Positions 23,523-29,343 of a DNA stretch of 29,343 nucleotides are shown here, in pieces. Positions within the stretch are counted from its first letter, which is position 1; each line of letters begins with the position of its first letter. The notes beneath the pieces were generated by a model. The model searched no databases, was not told the origin of the DNA, and worked only from the letters and a program-made list of their open reading frames with translations. This stretch comes from JAGXQV01 sp964527565 (GTDB lineage: Bacteria; Pseudomonadota; Gammaproteobacteria; Burkholderiales; Sulfuricellaceae), in the NCBI GenBank assembly GCA_964527565.1, contig CAZGOY010000042.1, positions 1 through 29,343 on the forward strand, read 5' to 3'. The translations under genes and the position numbers were made by a program.

Positions 23523-25508
23523 CTATTTCTTCAGCATCGCCCGCATCTGCGCCAGGCGCGCGCTGCCTTCCTGCTTCTGTTCGGCGGCGGGGGCTTCCCG
23601 ACCGCTGATGCGCAGGTCTTCCTCCCCCATTTCCTCGATGAAGCGGCTCGCTTCGCAAATCTGCCACTCGCGTCCGCGCTTGCGCTTCTTGCAGTGGGTG
23701 AGCGTCAGGCTTTTTTGCGCGCGTGTGATGCCGACGTACATCAGGCGCCGCTCTTCCTCCACCAGATCGTTTTCCAGGCATTCGCGGTGCGGCAGGATGC
23801 CTTCTTCCACCCCCACCAGAAAAACGTGGGGATATTCCAGCCCCTTGGCGGCGTGCAGGGTGGAGAGGCGCACCGCGTCCTGCTCCGCGTCCTCGCGGTT
23901 GTCCAGGATGTTGAGCAGGGCGATGGTCTGCGTCAGCTCGACCAGGTTCTTGCCGTCCTCGGTGCCTTTCCTGTCCAGCCAGGCGACGAATTCCAGCACG
24001 TTGTTCCATTTGTTCTGTGCCGGTTTCGCGTCTTCCGTATCGAACAGCCAGGCTTCGTAGTCGATGGCCTTGAGCAGTTCCTGCAACAGTTCCCCCGCCG
24101 GTTCGCGCTCGGCACGCGCTTGCAGGTTGGCGGCAAAGCGGCAGAAAGTTATCAACGCCTCGTATTCTTTCGGCCCGAGTTGCGTTTCCAGCCCGGCTTC
24201 GAAAGCCGCATCGAAAAGACTCAGGTGGCGGCGTGCCGCCCAGTTGCCGAGTTTTTCCAGGGTTTGCGCGCCGATGCCGCGCTTCGGCGTGGTCACCGCG
24301 CGGATGAAGGCCGGGTCGTCGTCGCCGTTGGCGATGAGGCGTAGCCAGGCGATGAGGTCCTTGATCTCGGCGCGCTCGAAAAACGAGGTGCCGCCGGAAA
24401 GCTGATAGGGAATCTTCTCGTTGCGCAGGTATTGCTCGAAAACCCGCGCCTGATGGTTGCCGCGGTAGAGAATGGCGTAATCGGCAAAGCGCGTGCGGTG
24501 CTCGAACTTGTGCGCCAGCAGGCGCATCACCACGCTTTCCGCCTCGTGCTCCTCCTCGCGCGCGGCCAGCACCTGGATGGGGTCGCCCAGCCCCAGTTCG
24601 CTCCACAGTTTTTTCTCGAACAGCTTGGCGTTGTGGGTGATGAGGCGGTTGGCCACGCGCAGAATGCGGATGCTGGAGCGGTAGTTCTGTTCCAGCTTGA
24701 TGACGTGCAGGCGGTGGAAATCCTCCCCCAGCACGCGCATGTTGTCGGCGGAGGCGCCGCGCCAGCCATAGATCGCCTGGTCGTCGTCGCCCACTGCGGT
24801 AAAGGCACCGCTGACCCCGCTGATGGCGCGGATCAGGCGGTATTGGCACAGGTTGGTGTCCTGGTATTCGTCGATCAGCAGGTAGCGCAACTTGTTGCGC
24901 CATTTTTCCAGGATGTCCGGGCGCGCTTCGAATAGTTCCACCGGCAGGCGGATGAGATCGTCGAAATCCACCGCCTGGTAGGCGCGCAGGGTGTCCTGGT
25001 AGGCGCGAAAGGCGTTGGCCGCGCGCTGCTCCAGCTCGTCCTGGGCGGCGTTCCAGGCCTGGTCGGGGCTGTGCAGGGCGTTCTTCCACAGCGAAATGCG
25101 CTGCTGGGTGGCGCGCAGTTCGCCCTTGTCGGTGGTTTTCAGGATTTCGCTCAAGACATGCAGGCTGTCGGCGGCATCGAGGATGGAAAATTTCGGCTTG
25201 TAGCCGATTTGTATTGCCTCCTGGCGCAGGATGGCAAGCCCCAGCGAGTGAAAGGTGGTGACGGTCAGCCCGCGCGACCCCTTGCCCTGCAGCAACTTGC
25301 CGACACGTTCCTGCATCTCGCGCGCCGCCTTGTTGGTGAAGGTGATGGCCGCGACGTGCGCGGGCGAATAGCCGCATTCCTCGATCAGCCAGGCGATCTT
25401 GTGGGTGATGACGCGCGTCTTGCCGCTGCCCGCGCCGGCCAGAACCAGCAGCGGGCCGTCGAGATATTTCACCGCTTCGCGCTGGGGGGGGTTGAGGTGG
25501 GAAAGCAT
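23523..25508 (-). CDS. rep: ATP-dependent DNA helicase Rep (UvrD/Rep family)
   Basis: This SF1A 3'-5' DNA helicase of 661 residues, close to E. coli Rep (673), helps replication forks pass obstacles. Motifs in order are Walker A AGAGSGKTR (Lys30), AAITFTNKAAREM (Ia), LLIDEYQDTNLCQY (II), AVGDDDQAIYGWRGA (III), LEQNYRSS (IV), LSTLHAAKGLEYPHVFLVGVEEGILPH (V) and EERRLMYVGITRAQKSLTL (VI). The start at 25508 (MLSHLNPPQREAVKYLDGP) matches the family. A longer frame upstream overlaps the antitoxin gene. The C-terminus ends in a charged tail, AEQKQEGSARLAQMRAMLKK. Confidence 0.93.
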   Translation of the reverse strand: MLSHLNPPQREAVKYLDGPLLVLAGAGSGKTRVITHKIAWLIEECGYSPAHVAAITFTNKAAREMQERVGKLLQGKGSRGLTVTTFHSLGLAILRQEAIQIGYKPKFSILDAADSLHVLSEILKTTDKGELRATQQRISLWKNALHSPDQAWNAAQDELEQRAANAFRAYQDTLRAYQAVDFDDLIRLPVELFEARPDILEKWRNKLRYLLIDEYQDTNLCQYRLIRAISGVSGAFTAVGDDDQAIYGWRGASADNMRVLGEDFHRLHVIKLEQNYRSSIRILRVANRLITHNAKLFEKKLWSELGLGDPIQVLAAREEEHEAESVVMRLLAHKFEHRTRFADYAILYRGNHQARVFEQYLRNEKIPYQLSGGTSFFERAEIKDLIAWLRLIANGDDDPAFIRAVTTPKRGIGAQTLEKLGNWAARRHLSLFDAAFEAGLETQLGPKEYEALITFCRFAANLQARAEREPAGELLQELLKAIDYEAWLFDTEDAKPAQNKWNNVLEFVAWLDRKGTEDGKNLVELTQTIALLNILDNREDAEQDAVRLSTLHAAKGLEYPHVFLVGVEEGILPHRECLENDLVEEERRLMYVGITRAQKSLTLTHCKKRKRGREWQICEASRFIEEMGEEDLRISGREAPAAEQKQEGSARLAQMRAMLKK

Positions 25509-25575
25509 GAGAGGGAAAACCGGGTCAGGGAGGATGCGGATATTACCATCCGGCCATGACCGGGAAGGAAAAACG

Positions 25576-25893
25576 CTACGCTGCCAGCAGAGCTTTCTCG
25601 ATAGGTATGATGTTGGCCAGTTTCTCCGGCTTCTGTTGCACTTCCCACAGATCCACGGCCTCTTGCATGCGCAGCCAGCTTTCCGGCGTTGTATTGAGTA
25701 ATCTGGCAACGCGCAGGGCCATCTCCGGTGTCATGTTGCGTTTTTCATGCAGCAGTTCCGATACGGATAGGCGGGACACGCCGAGGCGTTGGGCCAACTC
25801 GGTCTGCGTCATTTTCAGCGCGGGCAGGATGTCCTCGCGCAGGATCGCGCCTGGATGCGTGGGCCGCCGGTTGGGATTTCGTAGTGACTTCAT
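25576..25893 (-). CDS. higA: HigA-family HTH antitoxin, orphaned
   Basis: This 105-residue antitoxin starts with the conserved RRPTHPGAILREDILPALKMTQTELAQRLGVSRLSVSELLHEKR, the HigA/VapI helix-turn-helix. The C-terminal part NTTPESWLRMQEAVDLWEVQQ is also typical (TIGR02607). It begins by ATGA overlap with the remnant of its higB toxin gene, which survives only as the C-terminal end. The antitoxin itself appears intact and may still act as a DNA-binding regulator. Confidence 0.9.
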   Translation of the reverse strand: MKSLRNPNRRPTHPGAILREDILPALKMTQTELAQRLGVSRLSVSELLHEKRNMTPEMALRVARLLNTTPESWLRMQEAVDLWEVQQKPEKLANIIPIEKALLAA

Positions 25894-25982
25894 CAGTGGT
25901 AGTCCTCCAGGTCAAGATCGATGGCATCCTCGCCATCGAATCGAAAAGTAATGCGCCAGTTGCCGGGCACTGTTACCGAGTA
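25893..25982 (-). pseudogene. higB: C-terminal remnant of HigB toxin
   Basis: On the minus strand the frame ending TGA at 25893-25895 reads YSVTVPGNWRITFRFDGEDAIDLDLEDYH, the conserved C-terminus of HigB toxins, and overlaps the higA start as in intact higBA operons. The first two thirds of the toxin (about 60 residues) are missing. The upstream sequence belongs to an unrelated small gene in another frame. Confidence 0.75.
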
Positions 25983-26179
25983 GGTGCCTTTCCGATGCGC
26001 GGCTGGCGGCGCTCTTCCGCGACGGCGGCGTCGATCTTGGCCATGCCCTCATCCTTAGGTACGGCGGAAAAACCAATCTGGATGCGTTGGCACAGAGCCT
26101 CGAAACGGCTCTGCACGTAGCGGATTTCCGCAGCCTCTCTGAGGCTCTGCTTCAGGTCATCAAAAAGTGTCTTGTCCAT
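25973..26179 (-). CDS. small chimeric protein with antitoxin-like N-terminus
   Basis: The 68-residue protein opens MDKTLFDDLKQSLREAAEIR, like the first residues of HTH antitoxins of the MqsA/HigA type. It then switches to YVQSRFEALCQRIQIGFSAVPKDEGMAKIDAAVAEERRQ, a helical stretch I do not recognise, and ends on a tail read from the higB region in another frame. The start at 26179 has AAGGAG 8 nt upstream; the ATG at 26185 is too close to it. It has no HTH. It is probably a fusion left by recombination among toxin-antitoxin genes, and expression is possible. Confidence 0.45.
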   Translation of the reverse strand: MDKTLFDDLKQSLREAAEIRYVQSRFEALCQRIQIGFSAVPKDEGMAKIDAAVAEERRQPRIGKAPTR

Positions 26180-26217
26180 GGCCATAACTCCTTCACAAGT
26201 TTGCGCAATATCGCAGT

Positions 26218-26233
26218 TTCTTTGAATAAAGAA
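26218..26233 (-). promoter_or_regulatory. inverted repeat, possible operator of the chimeric gene
   Basis: TTCTTT (26218-26223), GAAT, AAAGAA (26228-26233) is a perfect 6-bp inverted repeat 38 nt upstream of the small gene's start. Its place suggests an operator left over from a toxin-antitoxin promoter. No confident -35/-10 pair was found. Confidence 0.3.
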
Positions 26234-26269
26234 CATTATCCCGAACATTTCATGGATTTCGACAACCCC

Positions 26270-26350
26270 TGTAGGAGCGGCCTTGGCCGCGAGATTTTGA
26301 CCTTCTGGCGACCGAACGGAAAAGCTCGGGGCCAAGGCCCCTCCTACCGG
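26270..26350. repeat. pair of REP-type palindromes in inverted orientation
   Basis: The first unit, TGTAGGAGCGGCCTTGGCCG from 26270, has the palindrome GCGGCC-TT-GGCCGC (26278-26291). The second unit is inverted and holds GGGGCC-AA-GGCCCC (26328-26341), followed by TCCTACCG, the complement of the GTAGGA tag. Tagged palindromes in head-to-head pairs are typical REP doublets, mobilised by RAYT transposases. No RAYT gene is in the window. In the rest of the 26180-26621 gap, apart from the pilin promoter, I see no gene I can support. Confidence 0.75.
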
Positions 26351-26539
26351 CAAGAACATGCTTTTTATAAAACATCCAGATTATTTCATGCTACGTCATT
26401 GGCGTATCGCGTCAAGCCAAAGAAATGCTGGACGTCCCTCCAAAAACCAACTGACGCAAAACGTCACTTTCTGCCCTATATCGCCATCGCATCAATGTGG
26501 GTATTTATTGGTTTGTTGATTTTAAAGTGAAAACCGTCC

Positions 26540-26554
26540 TGGCACGCGGCTTGC
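26540..26554 (+). promoter_or_regulatory. sigma-54 (RpoN) promoter of the pilin gene
   Basis: TGGCACGCGGCTTGC matches the RpoN consensus TGGCACG-N4-TTGC exactly. The -24 GG is at 26541-26542 and the -12 GC at 26553-26554, with the required 10-nt spacing. Transcription should start near 26566, about 56 nt before the pilin ATG. Type IV pilin genes are classically RpoN- and PilR-dependent. Confidence 0.92.
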
Positions 26555-26621
26555 CTATTACCAGCCAGACACCCCGTGTGTTGGCTTCACCCAAACCCAA
26601 ACCGTCTTAAGGAGAGTTACC

Positions 26622-27023
26622 ATGAAAAAAGTTCAACAAGGCTTTACCCTCATCGAACTGATGATCGTCGTCGCCATTATCGGCATCCTGGCCGCCGTGG
26701 CCATCCCGTCCTACCAGAACTACACCAAAAAAGCCAAGTTCACTGAAGTGGTGAATGGTGCCCAGGGCTTCAAGTCGCAAGTGGAAATTTGCGCCAACTC
26801 CCTGGCTACTGTTACCGGTTGCTCCAACGGTGCCAACGGCGTGGCCGCTGCGCCGACGGCGTATGGCCTGGTGGCTTCGGTGGCCGTGGCTGACGGCGTG
26901 ATCACCGCCACCGGTACCGCTGCCGTTGACAGCTTGACCTTCATCCTGACCCCGACACGCAACGCCGAAGGCGCCATCACCTGGGCCAAGACCGGTACTT
27001 GCGTGGCCGCCGGCATCTGCTGA
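26622..27023 (+). CDS. pilA: type IV major pilin (PilA-like)
   Basis: This is a prepilin of 133 residues. The short leader MKKVQQG is cut before FTLIELMIVVAIIGILAAVAIPSYQNY, with Glu5 of the mature protein in the hydrophobic assembly helix. The globular part holds two cysteine pairs' worth of Cys (EICANSLATVTGC and TGTCVAAGIC); the last two form the C-terminal disulfide loop usual in type IVa pilins. AAGGAG precedes the ATG. A sigma-54 promoter and a strong terminator frame the gene as a single transcript. Confidence 0.94.
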   Translation: MKKVQQGFTLIELMIVVAIIGILAAVAIPSYQNYTKKAKFTEVVNGAQGFKSQVEICANSLATVTGCSNGANGVAAAPTAYGLVASVAVADGVITATGTAAVDSLTFILTPTRNAEGAITWAKTGTCVAAGIC

Positions 27024-27045
27024 TAAGCAAGCATCCTGCATGGCG

Positions 27046-27075
27046 AAAAGGGCATCCTCGGATGCCCTTTTTTTT
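27046..27075 (+). terminator. rho-independent terminator of the pilin gene
   Basis: AAAAGGGCATC (27046-27056) and GATGCCCTTTT (27061-27071) form an 11-bp perfect stem with a CTCG tetraloop. A run of eight T begins at 27068. It lies 23 nt after the pilin stop codon. Confidence 0.93.
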
Positions 27076-27100
27076 GGCGCCTGCAACGCTGCCAAGCCAG

Positions 27101-27349
27101 TCAGATATCGGTTGGCATAGGTGGCGTATCCGCTGCTCTGGCAAGCACAGCCAAGGCGTCAGCCTTGCTGGTGGTGGCCGCGATCTCGCGCAACCGCGTC
27201 ATGTAGAGCATTTGCTCACGAATCAAAAGGCCGTCGTGAATGAGTTCGGAGTACAAGCGGTTTTCGGAAACGCCCAAGGCTTCGGCCAGGCGCTTGCCGC
27301 GAACGCGTTCGTCCTCCTGGATTCTCAATGGAAAAGAAAGCTTGCTCAT
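27101..27349 (-). CDS. antitoxin partner of a PIN-domain toxin
   Basis: An 82-residue protein, MSKLSFPLRIQEDERVRGKRLAEALGVSENRLYSELIHDGLLIREQMLYMTRLREIA..., it resembles ribbon-helix-helix antitoxins found next to PIN toxins. AGGAGG (27355-27360) precedes three possible starts, GTG 27355, ATG 27352 and ATG 27349; spacing favours 27349. A 176-bp MITE now separates it from the upstream toxin pseudogene. Without the MITE its ribosome site would overlap the toxin stop codon. Any current promoter must lie in or read through the MITE. Confidence 0.72.
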   Translation of the reverse strand: MSKLSFPLRIQEDERVRGKRLAEALGVSENRLYSELIHDGLLIREQMLYMTRLREIAATTSKADALAVLARAADTPPMPTDI

Positions 27350-27362
27350 CATCACCTCCTAA

Positions 27363-27538
27363 TTCTACTTTGTCAGATTTCAAGGCAAGTGGTGTTAGAA
27401 CGTCCCTTCCCCCCACGGGGGAAGGCTAGGATGGGGGCGAGAAAATCATTCAACCGCTTGATTTAACGCCCCCACCCCAACCCTCCCCCGTTGGGGGAGG
27501 GAGCCAAAAACGTTACAAGGCAATCTGACAAAGTAGAA
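27363..27538. mobile_element. MITE-like element with 17-bp terminal inverted repeats and CTAA target duplication
   Basis: TTCTACTTTGTCAGATT (27363-27379) is the exact reverse complement of AATCTGACAAAGTAGAA (27522-27538). Directly outside both ends is CTAA (27359-27362 and 27539-27542), as expected for a 4-bp target duplication. Inside are two C-rich hairpins, with arms 27405-27413/27417-27425 and 27481-27489/27493-27501, and no coding potential. The non-coding 176-bp element would be moved by a transposase supplied elsewhere. Confidence 0.85.
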
Positions 27539-27965
27539 CTAATGTGTCAGAGATTGCAACAACTGCCCCGGTGTGCGCAGGGCAACCTGTGGAAAGCGGG
27601 GTTCTGCGCGTACAAAATCTTTCAAGTTGTGCGTCACAATAGTGCAGGGCCAAGCCGCAACGGCAATTTCCAGAATTGAAGTTGTCGCCCTCGTCCTTGA
27701 GGTTGGGGCGCCAGAGGTAGCGCACCTCAACTTCGTGAGCGCCTGCTACCAAGTGGGCAAGCACCACTTCAATATCTGCCCATGCAAGTCCCGTCTCCGC
27801 CAGGATGTCGGGGCGGCTGAGAACGTCACGGTATTCAAAAACCAGTTTCTGGTGGACAATCAGCGGTAAATCACCCAGCAAGGCCCGACGGACAATGGCG
27901 TTGCTGGCCCCATTTATGGAGCGGAAAGCAGCAACCAGGACATTGGTGTCGAGCAAATATCTCAT
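27539..27965 (-). pseudogene. PIN-domain toxin, frameshifted
   Basis: From the ATG at 27965 the protein reads MRYLLDTNVLVAAFRS..., the PIN nuclease start with its first catalytic Asp, through LVFEYRDVLSRP and YLWRPNLKDEGDNF. The frame then changes near 27675: the family continuation ILEIAVAAWPCTIVTHNLKDFVRAEPRFPQVALRTPGQLLQSL is in the next frame and ends at TAG 27539-27541. One extra base (CAATT where CATT is expected) explains it. The unshifted frame runs on to 27513 with non-family sequence. The THN and final Asp of the active site are lost. The TAG lies in the MITE target duplication. Confidence 0.82.
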
Positions 27966-27997
27966 GATTGAATGATGTCAGAATTGATGTCTATTTC

Positions 27998-28057
27998 CAG
28001 TCTGCGGTGCATCCATTTTGCTGATGCTTGCGCGATTCTTTGACGCGGCTTGAAGTG
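27998..28057 (+). repeat. 60-bp repeat, copy 1
   Basis: Copy 1 of a 60-bp direct repeat, 51 of 60 bases identical to 28909-28968 by my count, with a perfectly conserved 25-bp core (28011-28035, ATCCATTTTGCTGATGCTTG...). It sits 19 nt upstream of the DUF4160 gene. TTGACGCG and CTTGAAGTG are also conserved. Confidence 0.8.
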
Positions 28058-28076
28058 ATGCACCAAATGCACTACC

Positions 28077-28319
28077 ATGAGTCGCATGCCCGCAATCAAG
28101 ACGTTTTCAAACTGCCAATTGTCGATATACCCACGCGAGCACGGTATCCCCCACTTCCATCTGGAATTCACGGATGGGGATCGCTGTTCCGTCGCTATCG
28201 AAACCGAAGTTGTTCTGGCAGGGGAGGTGCGTCCCGCACGCAGAATGGCGGAGGCACTCGCATGGGCGCGCGACAACCGTGAGTTGCTGCTACAAAAATG
28301 GAAGGAGATCACACGATGA
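28077..28319 (+). CDS. DUF4160 protein (putative toxin-antitoxin component)
   Basis: This 80-residue protein contains MPAIKTFSNCQLSIYPREHGIPHFHLEFTDGDRCSVAIETEVVLAGEV, the DUF4160 pattern with its PHFH signature, and ends LLLQKWKEITR. The start may be 28077 or the ATG at 28086, where most family members begin MP; no clear ribosome site decides. It overlaps the DUF2442 gene by ATGA. DUF4160-DUF2442 pairs behave like two-gene toxin-antitoxin modules in their distribution, but which protein would be toxic is not established here. Confidence 0.78.
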   Translation: MSRMPAIKTFSNCQLSIYPREHGIPHFHLEFTDGDRCSVAIETEVVLAGEVRPARRMAEALAWARDNRELLLQKWKEITR

Positions 28320-28804
28320 AACCACCCCGGATTGATGCCGTTACAGCCTTGGAGCCTGGTGTTCTGGAAATCCGCTGGACAACAGGCGAAACCTTGATTG
28401 CTCACGTCGATGATTGGATCGATCGATTCGCGTTGCTCGGCCCGTTGCGTGACCCAGCGGTTTTTTCTCAGGTACAGGTAGGCTGGAATGGGCACTCGGT
28501 GGTATGGCCCAGCGAGATTGACCTCGGCGCTGACCAACTCTACGAACGCTGCAAGGAAGAAGCGGAGCTGCCGACACCGCAGTTGTTTGACGACTGGATG
28601 AAGCGTAACCAACTCTCCTTGCAGACAGCCGCCGATGCCTTGGGATTATCGAGACGCGCAGTGGCATACTACCGCAACGGAGCCAGACCCATTCCACGCC
28701 AAACCTGGCTAGCCTGCCTGGGTTGGGAAGCCACGCGCCCGAAGGCGAAAACCCTGCCACGGCGATTGCCCACGGCTCGTGAGTACGCCGCCGCTCATGC
28801 GTGA
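28316..28804 (+). CDS. DUF2442 protein fused to a helix-turn-helix domain
   Basis: This protein of 162 residues has an N-terminal DUF2442 domain (~1-75: RIDAVTALEPGVLEIRWTTGETLIAHVDDW..., VVWPSEIDLGADQLYE). A linker leads to a helix-turn-helix (~102-135: FDDWMKRNQLSLQTAADALGLSRRAVAYYRNGARPIPR) that should bind DNA. The start at 28316 has AAGGAG upstream and overlaps the DUF4160 stop. The fused HTH suggests that this is the antitoxin-like and repressor partner. Confidence 0.82.
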   Translation: MKPPRIDAVTALEPGVLEIRWTTGETLIAHVDDWIDRFALLGPLRDPAVFSQVQVGWNGHSVVWPSEIDLGADQLYERCKEEAELPTPQLFDDWMKRNQLSLQTAADALGLSRRAVAYYRNGARPIPRQTWLACLGWEATRPKAKTLPRRLPTAREYAAAHA

Positions 28805-28908
28805 TTGCTTGGCACTGCCATGAGCCAGTTCGATGTTTGTCAGAATACCGGCAGAAAACCGCCTATTCCACCCCGTCCAACAAGGGTATCTGGACCAAAC
28901 CCATCGGG

Positions 28909-28968
28909 CAGTCTGTGGGAAATCCATTTTGCTGATGCTTGCGCGAGCACTTGACGCGACTTGAAGTG
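28909..28968 (+). repeat. 60-bp repeat, copy 2
   Basis: Copy 2 of the repeat at 27998-28057. It lies in the 246-nt gap after the DUF2442 gene, 82 nt upstream of the VapB-like antitoxin start. Apart from this repeat I see nothing in the gap that I can support as a gene. Confidence 0.8.
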
Positions 28969-29050
28969 GTTCAGTTGACCGATAGTCAGATAAAACCACA
29001 AGATGTACGATGCCTGATGATTGGTGCGCCGTTGTTGCAGGAGGCTCAAA

Positions 29051-29311
29051 ATGAGAACCACCTTATCCATAGATGATGATGTGCTCGCCGCCGCCAAGGG
29101 GCTGGCTGCGGCTCAACACATGCGCGTTGGGGAAATGCTGTCGTCCCTGGCGCGACAGGCTCTGCGTCCGCCCCCGCCGAATGGCAACACGCGCAACGGC
29201 GTGCCCTTGCTGATACCCCGAGCCGGGGCGACAACCGTAACGCCGGAATTGGTTAATCAGTTGCGCGACGAGTTGCCTTATTCGAATATGTCAATCAGCG
29301 CGCAAATTTGA
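29051..29311 (+). CDS. VapB-like antitoxin with an altered C-terminus
   Basis: The start MRTTLSIDDDVLAAAKGLAAAQHMRVGEMLSSLARQALR is a ribbon-helix-helix VapB-type domain, and NGVPLLIPRAGATTVTPELVNQLRDELP is the usual C-terminus. The family normally ends at or near RDE-x-P. Here ten further residues (YSNMSISAQI) are read from sequence that looks like an insertion-sequence end. GGAGG lies upstream of the ATG at 29051; an in-frame ATG at 29021 is less likely. A VapC partner would be expected just downstream but is displaced or lost beyond the window. Confidence 0.82.
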   Translation: MRTTLSIDDDVLAAAKGLAAAQHMRVGEMLSSLARQALRPPPPNGNTRNGVPLLIPRAGATTVTPELVNQLRDELPYSNMSISAQI

Positions 29312-29343
29312 CCACCCAACAGCGTCCAATTTTGACCAGGGGT
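29289..29343. mobile_element. probable IS21-family insertion-sequence end (partial)
   Basis: The last 55 bases start TGTCAATCAGC. They contain two copies of a short motif, AAATTTGACCA (29304-29314) and AATTTTGACCA (29328-29338), 24 nt apart. Repeated TTTGACC motifs just inside a TG terminus are a feature of IS21-family ends. The element continues beyond the window, so no transposase is visible. Confidence 0.5.

Noticed and set aside
28011..28057. 60-bp repeat as an attC or CRISPR repeat
   Set aside because: No RYYYAAC/GTTRRRY boxes or palindrome, only two copies, and they are 911 bp apart.

Overview
The window is high-GC DNA, apart from some lower-GC inserts, with the gene style of a betaproteobacterium. 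It looks like a chemolithotroph of the Nitrosomonadales type (Sulfuricellaceae/Gallionellaceae-like). That placement is inferred from hyp genes with an oxygen-tolerant HypX, several SulP/DASS anion carriers, an RpoN-driven type IV pilin and the protein sequences. No rRNA or other marker settles it.

Left part (1-11.6 kb). A decayed type I methyltransferase gene (hsdM), ending in an amber codon and a foreign junction, lies directly downstream of an AlgZ/LytS-type histidine kinase where a response regulator would be expected. Upstream on the same strand are an AI-2E/PerM-family permease and a yqjD-yqjE-yqjK-like membrane stress cluster. An anion transport block follows: a SulP carrier with an unusual ~140-residue extramembrane insertion, a CBS-domain protein overlapping a DASS/SLC13 carrier, and a convergent ampD-SulP pair.

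Accessory patch (11.6-14.7 kb). This holds a two-gene RelE/HigB-HigA type toxin-antitoxin (TA) module, a broken DUF3368 (PIN-like) gene, two good and one weaker attC-like integron recombination sites bounding a lower-GC membrane-protein cassette, a yefM-yoeB module with its own promoter and operator, and transposase fragments. No integrase is in view, so it reads as a cassette cluster lacking an integrase or as an eroded integron.

Hydrogenase maturation operon (14.7-19.8 kb, minus strand). The order is hypC-hypD-hypE-(HD/phosphodiesterase-like gene)-hypX, tightly coupled by ATGA overlaps or 1-nt gaps after hypD. HypX makes CO from formyl-CoA for the NiFe active site, while HypCDE build the Fe(CN)2CO group. 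The HD-domain gene inside the operon has no established role there and is one of the best leads in the window. No hydrogenase structural genes and no hypA, hypB or hypF are present.

Housekeeping stretch (19.8-25.5 kb). It has a TonB-family C-terminal protein, an RNB-family exoribonuclease, a TlpA-like thioredoxin, a DUF1640-like coiled-coil membrane protein and a Rep/UvrD helicase.

Right part (25.5-29.3 kb). An orphan HigA lies beside the stub of its HigB and a chimeric antitoxin-like gene. Then come an inverted REP pair and a type IV pilin with a textbook sigma-54 promoter and a strong terminator. A toxin-antitoxin island follows, in which a 176-bp MITE (17-bp perfect terminal repeats, CTAA target duplication) splits a former PIN-toxin/antitoxin operon. 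Next are a DUF4160/DUF2442-HTH pair and a VapB-like antitoxin gene invaded by what looks like an IS21-family end. A 60-bp repeat stands upstream of each of the last two modules.
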